This document shows positions 45,792 through 54,500 of a DNA stretch of 64,000 nucleotides, in pieces; within the stretch, counting starts at the first letter, position 1, and every line of letters begins with the position of its first letter. The notes under the pieces were generated by a model that saw only the letters and a program-made list of their open reading frames with translations, had not been told where the DNA came from and searched no databases. The position numbers and the translations under genes were made by a program. Source of the stretch: Rhodomicrobium sp. (GTDB lineage Bacteria; Pseudomonadota; Alphaproteobacteria; Rhizobiales; HXMU1428-3); assembly GCA_021604665.1 (NCBI GenBank), contig BQJK01000002.1:186001-250000 (forward strand), in the 5' to 3' direction.

Positions 45792-48700
45792 TCAGTCGTT
45801 GAAAATTTTACCGATAGCGTTAACTCGGACTTTTCTAGCTTTTAGTTTTTGTAGAGTGGAAGGTGAAATGGTTAGGTGATTGTAATCATCTTCCTTGTCT
45901 CTATCGCGGCGATCTACATTGGCTTCAGAATGCTTTGCTAAAGTGATTTTACCTTTACTCATTTTAACTATGCGAAAAATTGTCTCAAAATTGTTTTCAG
46001 GGTCTGTAATGGCGATCATATCATCATTATGCAATCGCATGATCAGGGGTGCGCCTGATAATGAAAGTTTTGACTTTATGTTATAGTCTTTTTGATTGGC
46101 GCGGTATCTCTGGATTATATCGCCTGTCCATGTTCCGTTCTCATTTTCATAAATTTCATAGCAATAGTTACTGTCGCCCTTGAAGGCTTTATAAGGTTTG
46201 CCTGTTTTTCTGTCATTGATGGATATGACTTTGAGATTTTCTTTGATACGAATGCGCCTAACAGGTGGCGTCATGGCTTCGCCAGCTGTGCATAAGGCCT
46301 CCACAAATTCCTTGCCTGTGAGCCCCTCTGTTTTTGCTTTGAGCTGAGCCTTTATTTCTTCATCCCTTATCTGTTCGAGCTTTTCAGCCGTTTTTAAGGA
46401 ACTTAAGGAAACACGGTGAACCACCTCTGATAGACCTTTGCCATCTATATTATCCTCTACTATTCCATAGGCAGTATCGTTATGTAGCTGTCCACCAAGG
46501 CCATGATCAGGTTTATGAGAAACAATCAGATTTGTTATCACCTCTCTTACGTCCTCTCTGAAAGTTTCCCAGGGGGGAGTAAGTCCTTTAATCAAGTCGA
46601 CTGCGCCTTTACCTACTTGCCAACCAAGGGCGGCTTGCCTTGCAACTCTGTGTAAAAGGCCACGATCTGTAAGCCCAACCACAATGGCGTCAATGGCGTG
46701 ATGGCGGTGATCATCCCTATTTTTATTGGCTGATTTTGTCTCAGCTTCTTCACGGTTATGCCCTGCCAAAACGGAATTCAGCCCCCATTGATGACGGAGA
46801 TCACTAGTTAATCTACCTGGAGTGACCCAAACATCGGATCCCAGCGCTTCAAGATATGTTTTTGTGATCCGGTTGATGTAGCGGGTGTCGTTGAGGTGTC
46901 TATCAGCGAATGCACCCTCTTCATCAAACCTTTGCATTGCATCCGGATTGAATCGCCAACGTTTGCTTTTGGGTAAACGAGCAGACCGTGCCAAAATGTC
47001 TTCCCAAACATAACCAGTCTGAGATTTTTCACCAAAGGCTTGATAGGGGCTTTTATTGCCTTTGTCGCGATTGGCTTTCCTTGTAGCCAGGGTTTTATTG
47101 GCGCGTGAATCATCCCCTGTTTGCGCATAAGGCAAGATGTGTTCGATTTCAATCGCATCAGTAAAGAGGCATTTTTCCAGCCCAATTTGCTCGCCAGAAA
47201 AAGGACAGCATCGACCTAAAACGTCCTTAGGGTCTAACTCTTCCCATAGACGATATTTCAGGCGGTTTTCATATGTGTTTGCGGCACCTGCCTCTACAAG
47301 TTTTCCGGCTATCTCTTCGTTTTTGTCCTGATTATCTTTTTGTTCTCGTTCCAGATCTTTGCGTCCCTCAGCAGATAAGGGGAGGTCCCTTGCCGTCTCA
47401 ATAACGATTTGTTGGGGCTTGCCATATTCCTTGGCAAGCTCATTGATCACTTTTCTGAGTTGATTAAGGGCAACATGAACTGTGGGATTGGCAATTTTCC
47501 CAAATTGCTTTTCCTGATTGTCCTGAGGGTCACCTGAACCAAACGCAACCTGTCGCTCCAGGATTTTGCCGTAATATGGTAGGCGGTTTTGATTAGTCTT
47601 TTTATCCAAGTCAGAATGGCTGCCCAACCCCGCAACGGCAACTGCTTCACTATAGATAAAGGGGGCCTTATATATCTCACCAGTTTCTGGATCAGGGGCT
47701 TCATTATTATCGCTGGTAAGCCAGTGTAAGATTTTATCTGATGCACTGCGTCCCAATCTACCATGCCCTTGAGGCCATTTTGGTTGGCTTAGGGCGCTAG
47801 CGATATTGAAGGCATTATCTGCTGGAAGATTAAAGCGAGATTGCAACCAGCTTGTTATTTTCTCTTCCGAGATGGTTTGTAGGAGTTCACTGCTCTCTTC
47901 AGTAGAGGTGCGAAGAATTTTGGCAATGTTTTCTGATAACTGCTGGAAAAGGGTATTAGGTTGTTTATTTGGGAGTACCGGTTCACAGCCATTAAGGATT
48001 TCAATGATTGCGTCCTGTTTTTCCAAGCTAAGAGAGAACCATTCCTTGCCCCAGCATTCTTCTTTTTTCATAATTGAGGCTGTTACATCGCCCAACAGCT
48101 TGCTTCGTTTTTCACTCTCAAGGTTGAAATAGGCATGTGTTGGCAGACTAATGAGACTTCTGAGAGACGTGAATTTAGGCCCCTCGGTGTTTTTTAGCTT
48201 TTCAATAAGCTTGTCACGTTCTTCAAGAGACAGCGGGCGTGCTTCCTTGCCAGGCTCTAAAACTCTTAGGTTATTGACCTCTTGATAGATGCGCAAAAGC
48301 TGCTGAGAAGGGAGGCATGACGGTGCTCTTTGTTCACCTGGATTGAGTGTGCATTTACCAATGGGTTGTGCTTTCAAGGGGCGCTGGAAAAGTAGCGTGT
48401 CTGCGAGATCCTTTCTTATATCCTCTGTTAGGATATCCCGCCCATGAAACTGTTGTTGCGCATCCCAGAGGGTATGAAATTCACGCTCGATCATGACCCT
48501 AAGCGGGTAGATCTCATATATAGTTTTTGATCCTTCTGTATGAGAACGGGCGCGCACAGGATGCAAATGTGCTGCTTTTGGATCTTTTGCTCTTTCCCTA
48601 GCTAGGGCCTCACCCAATGTTCTTGCTGTTTTTTGCGCGATTAGTTCCTGTGTACGTTGGGCTGCCACACTAATTGCGCCTTTTTCACTGGCAGCTTTGT

Positions 48701-49136
48701 CTGTTTTTCGATTTGACTTGAACCCGCGTCTTTGCTGCAAGTGAAACAGAGCGCGACCAAATTCATACAAGGTTATCTTTTCATCCAGTGCTTTAACACG
48801 TAAGACCCATGGGTCTTTTTCTATGGTTTTAGATTCACCCTTACGGTGATTTTGTAATGCTTTGCGGGATGTTTTGTCGGGGGGCATGAGACCGTATTTG
48901 ACTAGTTTATCCATAAACTCTTTACGGCGTTTTTTATAGCGATCTCTATTGCGCCGGTGTCCCCTTGGCTCCCGCCTTTGCTCAGCCAAGGATCTTTTCG
49001 CTTGAGGATCTCGGCTATTGGAAAAAATGCGGCAACCAGAGTTGATTAGTCTAATTGGTGTGTTTTGTTCATTTAGCTCTAATGCTGCCCATCCAATTGA
49101 ATTTGAACCTATATCAAGACCAAGTCGCCAATTCAT
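45792..49136 (-). CDS. cas9: Type II-C CRISPR effector nuclease Cas9
   Basis: RNA-guided DNA endonuclease, 1,114 residues, in the compact II-C range. RuvC-I motif RLGLDIGSNSIGWA with Asp8, the Arg-rich bridge helix (about 48-75), RuvC-II IVIETARDL with Glu580, HNH motif EHILPYAQTGDDSRANKTL with His666, Asn680 and Asn689 at the canonical +14 and +23 spacing, and RuvC-III HHAIDAIVVG with Asp816. All nuclease residues are present, so it should be active. A C-terminal PAM-interacting domain follows (about 900-1114). It is the first gene of cas9-cas1-cas2, divergent from the tracrRNA. Confidence 0.98.
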   Translation of the reverse strand: MNWRLGLDIGSNSIGWAALELNEQNTPIRLINSGCRIFSNSRDPQAKRSLAEQRREPRGHRRNRDRYKKRRKEFMDKLVKYGLMPPDKTSRKALQNHRKGESKTIEKDPWVLRVKALDEKITLYEFGRALFHLQQRRGFKSNRKTDKAASEKGAISVAAQRTQELIAQKTARTLGEALARERAKDPKAAHLHPVRARSHTEGSKTIYEIYPLRVMIEREFHTLWDAQQQFHGRDILTEDIRKDLADTLLFQRPLKAQPIGKCTLNPGEQRAPSCLPSQQLLRIYQEVNNLRVLEPGKEARPLSLEERDKLIEKLKNTEGPKFTSLRSLISLPTHAYFNLESEKRSKLLGDVTASIMKKEECWGKEWFSLSLEKQDAIIEILNGCEPVLPNKQPNTLFQQLSENIAKILRTSTEESSELLQTISEEKITSWLQSRFNLPADNAFNIASALSQPKWPQGHGRLGRSASDKILHWLTSDNNEAPDPETGEIYKAPFIYSEAVAVAGLGSHSDLDKKTNQNRLPYYGKILERQVAFGSGDPQDNQEKQFGKIANPTVHVALNQLRKVINELAKEYGKPQQIVIETARDLPLSAEGRKDLEREQKDNQDKNEEIAGKLVEAGAANTYENRLKYRLWEELDPKDVLGRCCPFSGEQIGLEKCLFTDAIEIEHILPYAQTGDDSRANKTLATRKANRDKGNKSPYQAFGEKSQTGYVWEDILARSARLPKSKRWRFNPDAMQRFDEEGAFADRHLNDTRYINRITKTYLEALGSDVWVTPGRLTSDLRHQWGLNSVLAGHNREEAETKSANKNRDDHRHHAIDAIVVGLTDRGLLHRVARQAALGWQVGKGAVDLIKGLTPPWETFREDVREVITNLIVSHKPDHGLGGQLHNDTAYGIVEDNIDGKGLSEVVHRVSLSSLKTAEKLEQIRDEEIKAQLKAKTEGLTGKEFVEALCTAGEAMTPPVRRIRIKENLKVISINDRKTGKPYKAFKGDSNYCYEIYENENGTWTGDIIQRYRANQKDYNIKSKLSLSGAPLIMRLHNDDMIAITDPENNFETIFRIVKMSKGKITLAKHSEANVDRRDRDKEDDYNHLTISPSTLQKLKARKVRVNAIGKIFND

Positions 49137-49178
49137 CTAGACATCCCCCCACAAATTGAAGGATTATGAAAGATTAAA

Positions 49179-49207
49179 TTGACAGTTATATCAACTTAAA
49201 TTATCGT
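49179..49207 (+). promoter_or_regulatory. Promoter of the tracrRNA
   Basis: TTGACA at 49179-49184, exactly 17 bases, then TATCGT at 49202-49207. A start about seven bases later falls at the beginning of the anti-repeat. Confidence 0.65.
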
Positions 49208-49212
49208 TTTAT

Positions 49213-49293
49213 TTGCTGATTATGAAATGTGAGCTTTCCGTTAACAAGGTAAAGATCACAAAATGGGGGTGCCCTTTCGGGTGCCCCTTTTTT
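49213..49293 (+). ncRNA. tracrRNA of the type II-C system
   Basis: Trans-activating RNA that pairs with crRNA repeats and binds Cas9. The anti-repeat matches the complement of the CRISPR repeat exactly over 20 bases (49215-49234), continues as CCG after a three-base bulge, and is followed by CCGTTAACAAGGTAA, like the nexus region of Neisseria tracrRNA. The end is a hairpin GGGGTGCCC-TTTC-GGGTGCCCC with TTTTTT. Length is about 80 nt. Transcribed divergently from cas9. Confidence 0.88.
49266..49293 (+). terminator. Terminator hairpin of the tracrRNA
   Basis: Nine-pair stem including two G-U pairs, loop TTTC, then six T. It is also the 3' structure of the tracrRNA. Confidence 0.85.
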
Positions 49294-50032
49294 GTTGCTA
49301 GTTCGAGCTCCCTATCTGGCTAGCATTTTTGATTAATATTCTCCGTTTTGCGCTATACTTGCAATGCGACTGCAGCATATTGTTATCGATTCAATTCTAT
49401 AGGCTACAGATCTCATAATTTTTGACGGAAAGAAAAATATTGGTTCATTATTTTACCCGCTAATACTAATGTATCAGACTACGGTCGAGCGCAATGCTAA
49501 GCGAGAAATCCCTCCTTACATATCCATGATCCTTAATCTTCTTACAGGCAATAAGCTGAATTCTATCGCTTTCTGAATTTCCATCAGATAATGGAGTTTT
49601 TGGATCGTTTGTGGGGCATACTCATTTGCCAATTCTCTTATCTCTCCAGTGTTTTTTTAGGGATTCCTGGATTTCCCCACGCGCCCTTTTCTGCATTTTG
49701 GAATTGGCATCAGGAAAACAGATTTTCTAATGCCGTTAATGGGTGGAACCTCAAGTGGCTGGCCGCTTTTATGAAGGGGATGGTGCCTGTTTGGGATCAT
49801 GTATAGCGAATTTAATATGGGTTCCTAAAAGAAACTTTTCAAAATATATCCCCCCTCACATCAACCAACTTTATGAAAATGATTTGGATTCAAAAACGAT
49901 GACATATTTAGCCATAATCGATGAGCAGAATTTCAATTAATTGTAGGCTCATTTGACCAGATGATTACACATCGATATTCTTCGGACACTATAGTATCTT
50001 TTTGACCGGTTCTAACTTGGGGGGTGAGCTGA
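49294..50032. other. Unassigned stretch between CRISPR locus and recombination module (739 bp)
   Basis: Two overlapping ORFs of 65-71 codons in different frames (49591-49806 and 49743-49940) share no family I recognise and lack clear ribosome sites. They may be one frameshifted gene. The rest is AT-rich spacer. Confidence 0.4.
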
Positions 50033-50737
50033 ATGGAAGGATTAGATTTCTGGCGATTGTGTGATGACTTATCAGTATTTCAAGCCGCGTTATTAATTTC
50101 AGGTCATGACCCTTCTGGTGAAAATTGCCATGTTGAACAATGGAGCATTGAGGAGAGACCCTCTGGTTATGAAGCTGCGAAAAATGCGCTAATAAATGGA
50201 CTGCGCTCAAAAGCTTTGAAGGGCTATCTTTCTTATATACCTTTCACCGATGATAATGGTTACCCGATGGGAGACTCTGATGATGTTGATATCAATTCAT
50301 CGATGGTAAATGTTGCAACTCTCAAAATATTCTTAGAGCAGAAAGGCTTTCAAGGTGGCTTTTTCTTTCCGAATTATGCTGATGACCCTAACTATCTAAA
50401 CTCAGAGCATGACTGCTACGCCCCCAAACTGGCAGCTGCTGTCACAGCTTGGGAAATAGTAACTAACGATAAATCCAAGCAGAAGGGTAAGACACCAAAA
50501 CAGGCCTTGGAAAAATGGCTTCGTGAACATGCCAATGAATACAGCCTTACTGATGAAAATGGTAATCCTAAAGCAGCTTCAATTGACCAAATTGCAAAAG
50601 TTGCTAACTGGAAACCTGAGGGAGGGGCTGCGAAAACCCCTAACCTGAAAGAGGTTTCGTCAAACGTGAGCCCCCTTAAAAACATTCAATCAATACAATC
50701 AGGTATATCAGATCTTGACGATGATATTCCATTCTGA
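50033..50737 (+). CDS. Island protein with a C-terminal SSB-like tail (DDDIPF)
   Basis: 234 residues, function unknown. The N-terminal part (FWRLCDDLSVFQAALLISGHDPSG) resembles hypothetical proteins found near alpA genes in mobile elements. A middle part (about 140-200) looks like a small helical DNA-binding region (KQALEKWLREHANEYSL, IDQIAKVANWKPEGG). After a Ser/Asn-rich linker it ends SDLDDDIPF; the last six residues equal the E. coli SSB tip that recruits RecO, PriA, ExoI and others. There is no OB fold, so it is not an SSB. GGGGGTGAG precedes the ATG. Confidence 0.7.
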   Translation: MEGLDFWRLCDDLSVFQAALLISGHDPSGENCHVEQWSIEERPSGYEAAKNALINGLRSKALKGYLSYIPFTDDNGYPMGDSDDVDINSSMVNVATLKIFLEQKGFQGGFFFPNYADDPNYLNSEHDCYAPKLAAAVTAWEIVTNDKSKQKGKTPKQALEKWLREHANEYSLTDENGNPKAASIDQIAKVANWKPEGGAAKTPNLKEVSSNVSPLKNIQSIQSGISDLDDDIPF

Positions 50738-50847
50738 TTACGCTGATTGAAGGTTATATCATCATGAGGTTACCTCAGGTTCACTATTTCCTGGGGGTTA
50801 GTTTTCTTAACTCACCTATCTATTTTTTACGTCATCGTTCGTCATAA

Positions 50848-50881
50848 GGTTTCCCTGGTTCTTAACAGACAGAGGGAAACC
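50848..50881 (+). promoter_or_regulatory. Inverted repeat covering the alpA ribosome site
   Basis: GGTTTCCCT (50848-50856) and AGGGAAACC (50873-50881), 16 bases apart, with the second arm including the likely alpA ribosome site. It could be an operator for AlpA itself or an RNA hairpin hiding the ribosome site. A CGTCAT direct repeat lies just upstream. Confidence 0.5.
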
Positions 50882-50884
50882 CAA

Positions 50885-51079
50885 ATGCAAAATCCAACAT
50901 TACCCCAAACCGGCTTTGTCAGACTGCCGGATGTTCTCAAAGTCTACCCCGTGAGCAAGTCCACATGGTGGGCGGGTATTAAAGAGGGGCGCTATCCCAA
51001 GCCTGTTAAGCTCGGTCCTAAAATTACAGCCTGGAGGGTTGAAGACATCCGCACCCTCATTGCGCAAACAGAGGGCTAA
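50885..51079 (+). CDS. AlpA-family regulator/excisionase
   Basis: 64-residue winged-helix DNA-binding protein. RLPDVLKVYPVSKSTWWAGI and KEGRYPKPVKLGPKITAWR match the AlpA/MerR-like excisionase family, which controls excision of P4-like islands. It heads a tightly packed four-gene operon (3-bp gap to the next ORF) and follows an inverted repeat. Confidence 0.88.
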   Translation: MQNPTLPQTGFVRLPDVLKVYPVSKSTWWAGIKEGRYPKPVKLGPKITAWRVEDIRTLIAQTEG

Positions 51080-51082
51080 GCC

Positions 51083-51598
51083 ATGCCCAGACGTCTCTAT
51101 CCTCATAGGCGAGTGCGGTACTGGTATTCTTACGAAACAGATGAAATCACATCCTTGTTTAATGATACCGGACTGCACCCCCAAACCGTTCGTAGTTGGA
51201 TCAAGGCTGGCCTGAAAACGATTGACAGCCGAAAGCCTGCCTTGATTTACGGAAATGACCTGATCTCATTCCTGAAAAACCGCAACGATAAGAATAAATG
51301 CAAAACAGCATTTGATGAGTTTTATTGCATGAAGTGCAGGGATGCCCGGCCTGTTTATCAAAAGACAATTTCGCTGGAGCATCAAGGCCAGTTTCTGAGA
51401 GCCAGAGGCCCGTGCAGGCAATGCAAATCCCACATGTGTAAAAGCTACAGTCTCGCTACTTACCCGCAGTTGCAGAAAACCTTTAAGCTGGTTGGGGTAT
51501 CGGAATTATACGATTGTTCGTATCCCACCGCTAACACTCACTTGAACACCCAAGACAAAACGCCCCCAACTGAGTCAGGCCAGGGGAGTTTGTTTTGA
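51083..51598 (+). CDS. HTH protein with Cys-rich (zinc-ribbon-like) domain
   Basis: 171 residues. The N-terminal part (TDEITSLFNDTGLHPQTVRSW) is a helix-turn-helix, and the region CMKC...CRQC...C around residues 85-120 looks like a zinc-binding ribbon. It overlaps the start of the recombinase gene (TGATG), so its role is probably as an accessory DNA-binding factor of the recombinase. No named family is certain. Confidence 0.7.
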   Translation: MPRRLYPHRRVRYWYSYETDEITSLFNDTGLHPQTVRSWIKAGLKTIDSRKPALIYGNDLISFLKNRNDKNKCKTAFDEFYCMKCRDARPVYQKTISLEHQGQFLRARGPCRQCKSHMCKSYSLATYPQLQKTFKLVGVSELYDCSYPTANTHLNTQDKTPPTESGQGSLF

Positions 51599-52623
51599 TG
51601 ATCTGGGATAAAAAACCGCATCTTTATTCAGCCGCTAATGAAAGAGCCAAGCATAAGTACAGGCAGCATCTGCGACGAGTGGCACAGAGGGATGAGAAGA
51701 CAGTATTGGCGGCTTTGCAGCACATTCGTAAATTTGAGGTCTTTATCAACTTTGCCGGTTTTGAAACCTTCAATGCAGATGTGGCCGACAAATACATTCA
51801 GAGTTTGTTACAGGAGTCACTATCTCTTTCTTTCATTCAGGATAATATTCGCTGCCTCAAGGAGTTCCTGAGATGGCTGGAACGTCAGCATGGCTACCGC
51901 AGCAAAATCAATTACAACCATATAGATTATCTCAACCTTTCACGTAATCAGAAAAATACCGCTAAGGCGGCTGAGTACAAAAAAGCTTACAAGTTTCAGC
52001 AGATCCTGAATACCATACGCAACATGCCTGACTCTTCGGACCGTGAAAGAAGAGACAAGGCGCTGATTTCACTGCAGGCGCTGTGCACCCTTCGCGTTTC
52101 TGAGCTCAGAACCGTCAAAATCAAAAACCTGATCGAAGAAGATGGTGTTCCTTTCATTTATGTCTCCCCCAAAGACATGGAAGTGAAATTTGCCAAAACG
52201 AGGCAGGTGATCTTTATACCCCTGCCAGAGGACATCATCCAGAATGTCATTGGCTGGCGCGACCATCTGATCTTCGTAGGCTTTAAGGAAACCAGCCCTT
52301 TGTTTCCTCGTATTGACAATCATTTTGCGGAGACCAATCTGTTGGAGCAGACCCTTCAACCTGAAGGCATTAAATCAAGCACGACCATACAGAGCATATT
52401 CAGGAAGGCCTTTGAAGCCGCCGGTTTTGAATACATCAATCCACACAGCTTTCGCAAAACCCTGGCACGATACGCTGAAACGCAAAGCCCCGCTTTCCTA
52501 AACGCCGTCCGACAAAACCTTGGTCATAATTCCATTGATACGACGTTGAACAGCTATGGCCAGCTCTCGCATCCTGAACAGAGGCGGATCATTGCAGGCA
52601 ATAAATTTAAAGATAAGAGCTGA
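51598..52623 (+). CDS. Tyrosine recombinase (second integrase of the island)
   Basis: About 341 residues. N-terminal SAM-like core-binding domain (about 40-110), catalytic domain with Arg in CTLRVSELRTVK, HSFRKTLARYAE (His-x-x-Arg), LGHNSIDTTLNSY (His, nucleophile Tyr). All catalytic residues are visible. ATG at 51598 overlaps the preceding stop. It is not closely like the P4 integrase next to the tRNA and resembles XerC/D-type recombinases. Probably serves a nested element or a separate reaction. Confidence 0.88.
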   Translation: MIWDKKPHLYSAANERAKHKYRQHLRRVAQRDEKTVLAALQHIRKFEVFINFAGFETFNADVADKYIQSLLQESLSLSFIQDNIRCLKEFLRWLERQHGYRSKINYNHIDYLNLSRNQKNTAKAAEYKKAYKFQQILNTIRNMPDSSDRERRDKALISLQALCTLRVSELRTVKIKNLIEEDGVPFIYVSPKDMEVKFAKTRQVIFIPLPEDIIQNVIGWRDHLIFVGFKETSPLFPRIDNHFAETNLLEQTLQPEGIKSSTTIQSIFRKAFEAAGFEYINPHSFRKTLARYAETQSPAFLNAVRQNLGHNSIDTTLNSYGQLSHPEQRRIIAGNKFKDKS

Positions 52624-52626
52624 ATA

Positions 52627-53511
52627 ATGATGCAGCCCAGAACAGCAACCTCTGATCAAAAGCCAAGCTCAATCCCGAAGCTGGCTTATCTGTATGGTTT
52701 CTGCGGCGTATTGGCATTCACGGTAGATCAATATCTGAACTGGGAATTTATGATCCGTCAAGAACAGACTGTTACCGCGCTGGTCATTGCTGTCCCAGTT
52801 GCGGGCTTTCTCTCAGCCATAGCATGGCCATCAATCTGGATCAGCATTAAAGGCTGGGATATACTCAGCGCCCTTTTCTTCTTTTTAATATTTACCGCGC
52901 TCGCTTTATTCAGCCTTGGGGCGAGCATCAATCGAGCTGGTGAGAGCTATGATCGTAAGGTCTTTCATCTTCAGAAAGACAATCATGCACGCTTGCAAGT
53001 CCTGCAATTACTAAAAGAAGCAAAGCTGGACTGGATTAGGAAGGATAATGCCGTTCAGGTTGAATTGGATAAAGGTGGGTGCGGGCGCGTATGCAAAGAC
53101 AAGAAAACGAGCGTCAGGCAAGCAGAGAGACGCCTGAACTTAGCACAACAAAGTGTTAGGAAACTGGGACCAGCCACGTCGGTTGACCCCCTTGCTAGTC
53201 GCTTAGCCTGGCTAACAGGTTTTCCTGAAAAGCGGATACAGCTGATTTACCCACTTCTGCTACCCATTGGGATCTGGTTGGCTAGCATCGGTTTCACCGG
53301 GGCGGCATTCAATGAGTTAAATCGATTACATCATGTATCCCAACCACCAGACCGGCAGCCCTTGGAAAAACAGATTTCTAACTGGATGGCTGAGCAACAA
53401 GAGCATATCGGACGATATCCGACACAAAAGGAAGCCGCGCAACATTTTGGAATTTCTGAAAGCACTGTGAGCCGCAAACTTGCAGAGGTGAAATTCAGTG
53501 CAAGTTTTTAA
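52627..53511 (+). CDS. Membrane protein with C-terminal helix-turn-helix
   Basis: 294 residues. Four hydrophobic segments (about 18-38, 45-68, 75-100, 200-225), a charged coiled coil between the third and fourth (about 110-180, with a Cys pair GGCGRVC), and a C-terminal HTH of the type TQKEAAQHFGISESTVSRKL. Last of the overlapping alpA operon (3-bp gap). It may be a membrane-tethered regulator; no named family recognised. Confidence 0.7.
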   Translation: MMQPRTATSDQKPSSIPKLAYLYGFCGVLAFTVDQYLNWEFMIRQEQTVTALVIAVPVAGFLSAIAWPSIWISIKGWDILSALFFFLIFTALALFSLGASINRAGESYDRKVFHLQKDNHARLQVLQLLKEAKLDWIRKDNAVQVELDKGGCGRVCKDKKTSVRQAERRLNLAQQSVRKLGPATSVDPLASRLAWLTGFPEKRIQLIYPLLLPIGIWLASIGFTGAAFNELNRLHHVSQPPDRQPLEKQISNWMAEQQEHIGRYPTQKEAAQHFGISESTVSRKLAEVKFSASF

Positions 53512-53726
53512 AATCATGTACTTTATTCGCTGTGATTAAAACAAAAACACAGTTTAGATAAATAGATAGATCTGTTCCATAAGCCTAGTTGGGAATACTG
53601 TCCGTATTCGGCGTATTTATCACAGACGAGGGTCTTATTTGAGAGAACCTTAGACTCATATCGTTGCATAATTTATGCTACAGTTTTTCAATGATGAAAG
53701 GAAACGGTTAAGGAAAAACACTCACA

Positions 53727-54194
53727 ATGCGATTGTTATTATTTGTAATTCTTATGTCTTTTTTTTTAAAGCCTGGCTTTGCTCATCAATACGAAGGTAC
53801 TGCATACCCACTATATTACGGAACTATTGTTAGGATTATTGATGGAGATACGCTCGTGGTAAAATTAGATTTGTGGCCTAGTATTACAGGTAAATTCTCT
53901 GTCAGAGTTAGAGGTATGGATGCTCCAGATATTCGTAAAGTAGATTGTGAAAATGAGCGTATTTGGGGTGAAGAAGCAAAAAATAAGGTTATAGAGCTTT
54001 ATGACCCTGGTAGTAAAGTTCGTTTAGAAAATGTTGTTTTAGATTCCTTTGGGCGTGTACTTGCTGATATAAGTCGCTATAGATCAGACCGTTGGCTATA
54101 TCTCAAAGAAGAACTGATAAACCGTAAGTTGGCTGTTGAGTGGCATCCTAATATGAAAGATGTACCTTGGTGTTTACTTGCTGAAACTCGTTAA
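53727..54194 (+). CDS. Secreted thermonuclease-like (SNase) protein
   Basis: Staphylococcal-nuclease fold with an N-terminal signal peptide (MRLLLFVILMSFFLKPGFA). Motifs: VRIIDGDTLVVKL (Asp pair), VRVRGMDAPD (catalytic Arg), GEEAKNKVIEL, and FGRVLADI, which replaces the usual YGR. At 155 residues it is normal. Markedly AT-rich codon use, unlike core genes. Exported nuclease on the island; role unknown. Confidence 0.82.
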   Translation: MRLLLFVILMSFFLKPGFAHQYEGTAYPLYYGTIVRIIDGDTLVVKLDLWPSITGKFSVRVRGMDAPDIRKVDCENERIWGEEAKNKVIELYDPGSKVRLENVVLDSFGRVLADISRYRSDRWLYLKEELINRKLAVEWHPNMKDVPWCLLAETR

Positions 54195-54500
54195 ACATGT
54201 ACCCAACTAACCTAACTTAGTTACTTGATTTAGACTTAAGAGCGCAGAAATAAACAGGCGGCAGACAATCCCTTCCCGGAAACTAAATTTAACGCCCTCA
54301 CAGCGGTGCTTACGGGCCAAGGAGCTGAGACGGTACCGAGAAATTAGATCGGGGGTGCGTATGGGGAAGTACTTAGGAAGAAACTGACAAACGACCATTT
54401 CAGTTGTCACTTGCAAAAGAGCCTACAGACAAACAATATCCAAAAGTCCATGCTAATGAATTGGGCCACCCGATCGACTAGATGGCTACTGAGATACCTG
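54195..54500. other. Intergenic region downstream of the integrase (306 bp)
   Basis: Convergent ends of nuclease and integrase. No clear gene or terminator; a 69-codon ORF on the minus strand is not convincing. Confidence 0.4.

Noticed and set aside
49620-49640. Partial match of spacer 1 (TTGCCAATTCT) to the stretch inside the island
   Set aside because: Only about 11 bases agree, which is expected by chance in 64 kb; not evidence of self-targeting.
49591-49940. Small ORFs beside the tracrRNA as possible anti-CRISPR or adaptation genes
   Set aside because: Two overlapping frames without ribosome sites or recognisable motifs; nothing supports such a role.
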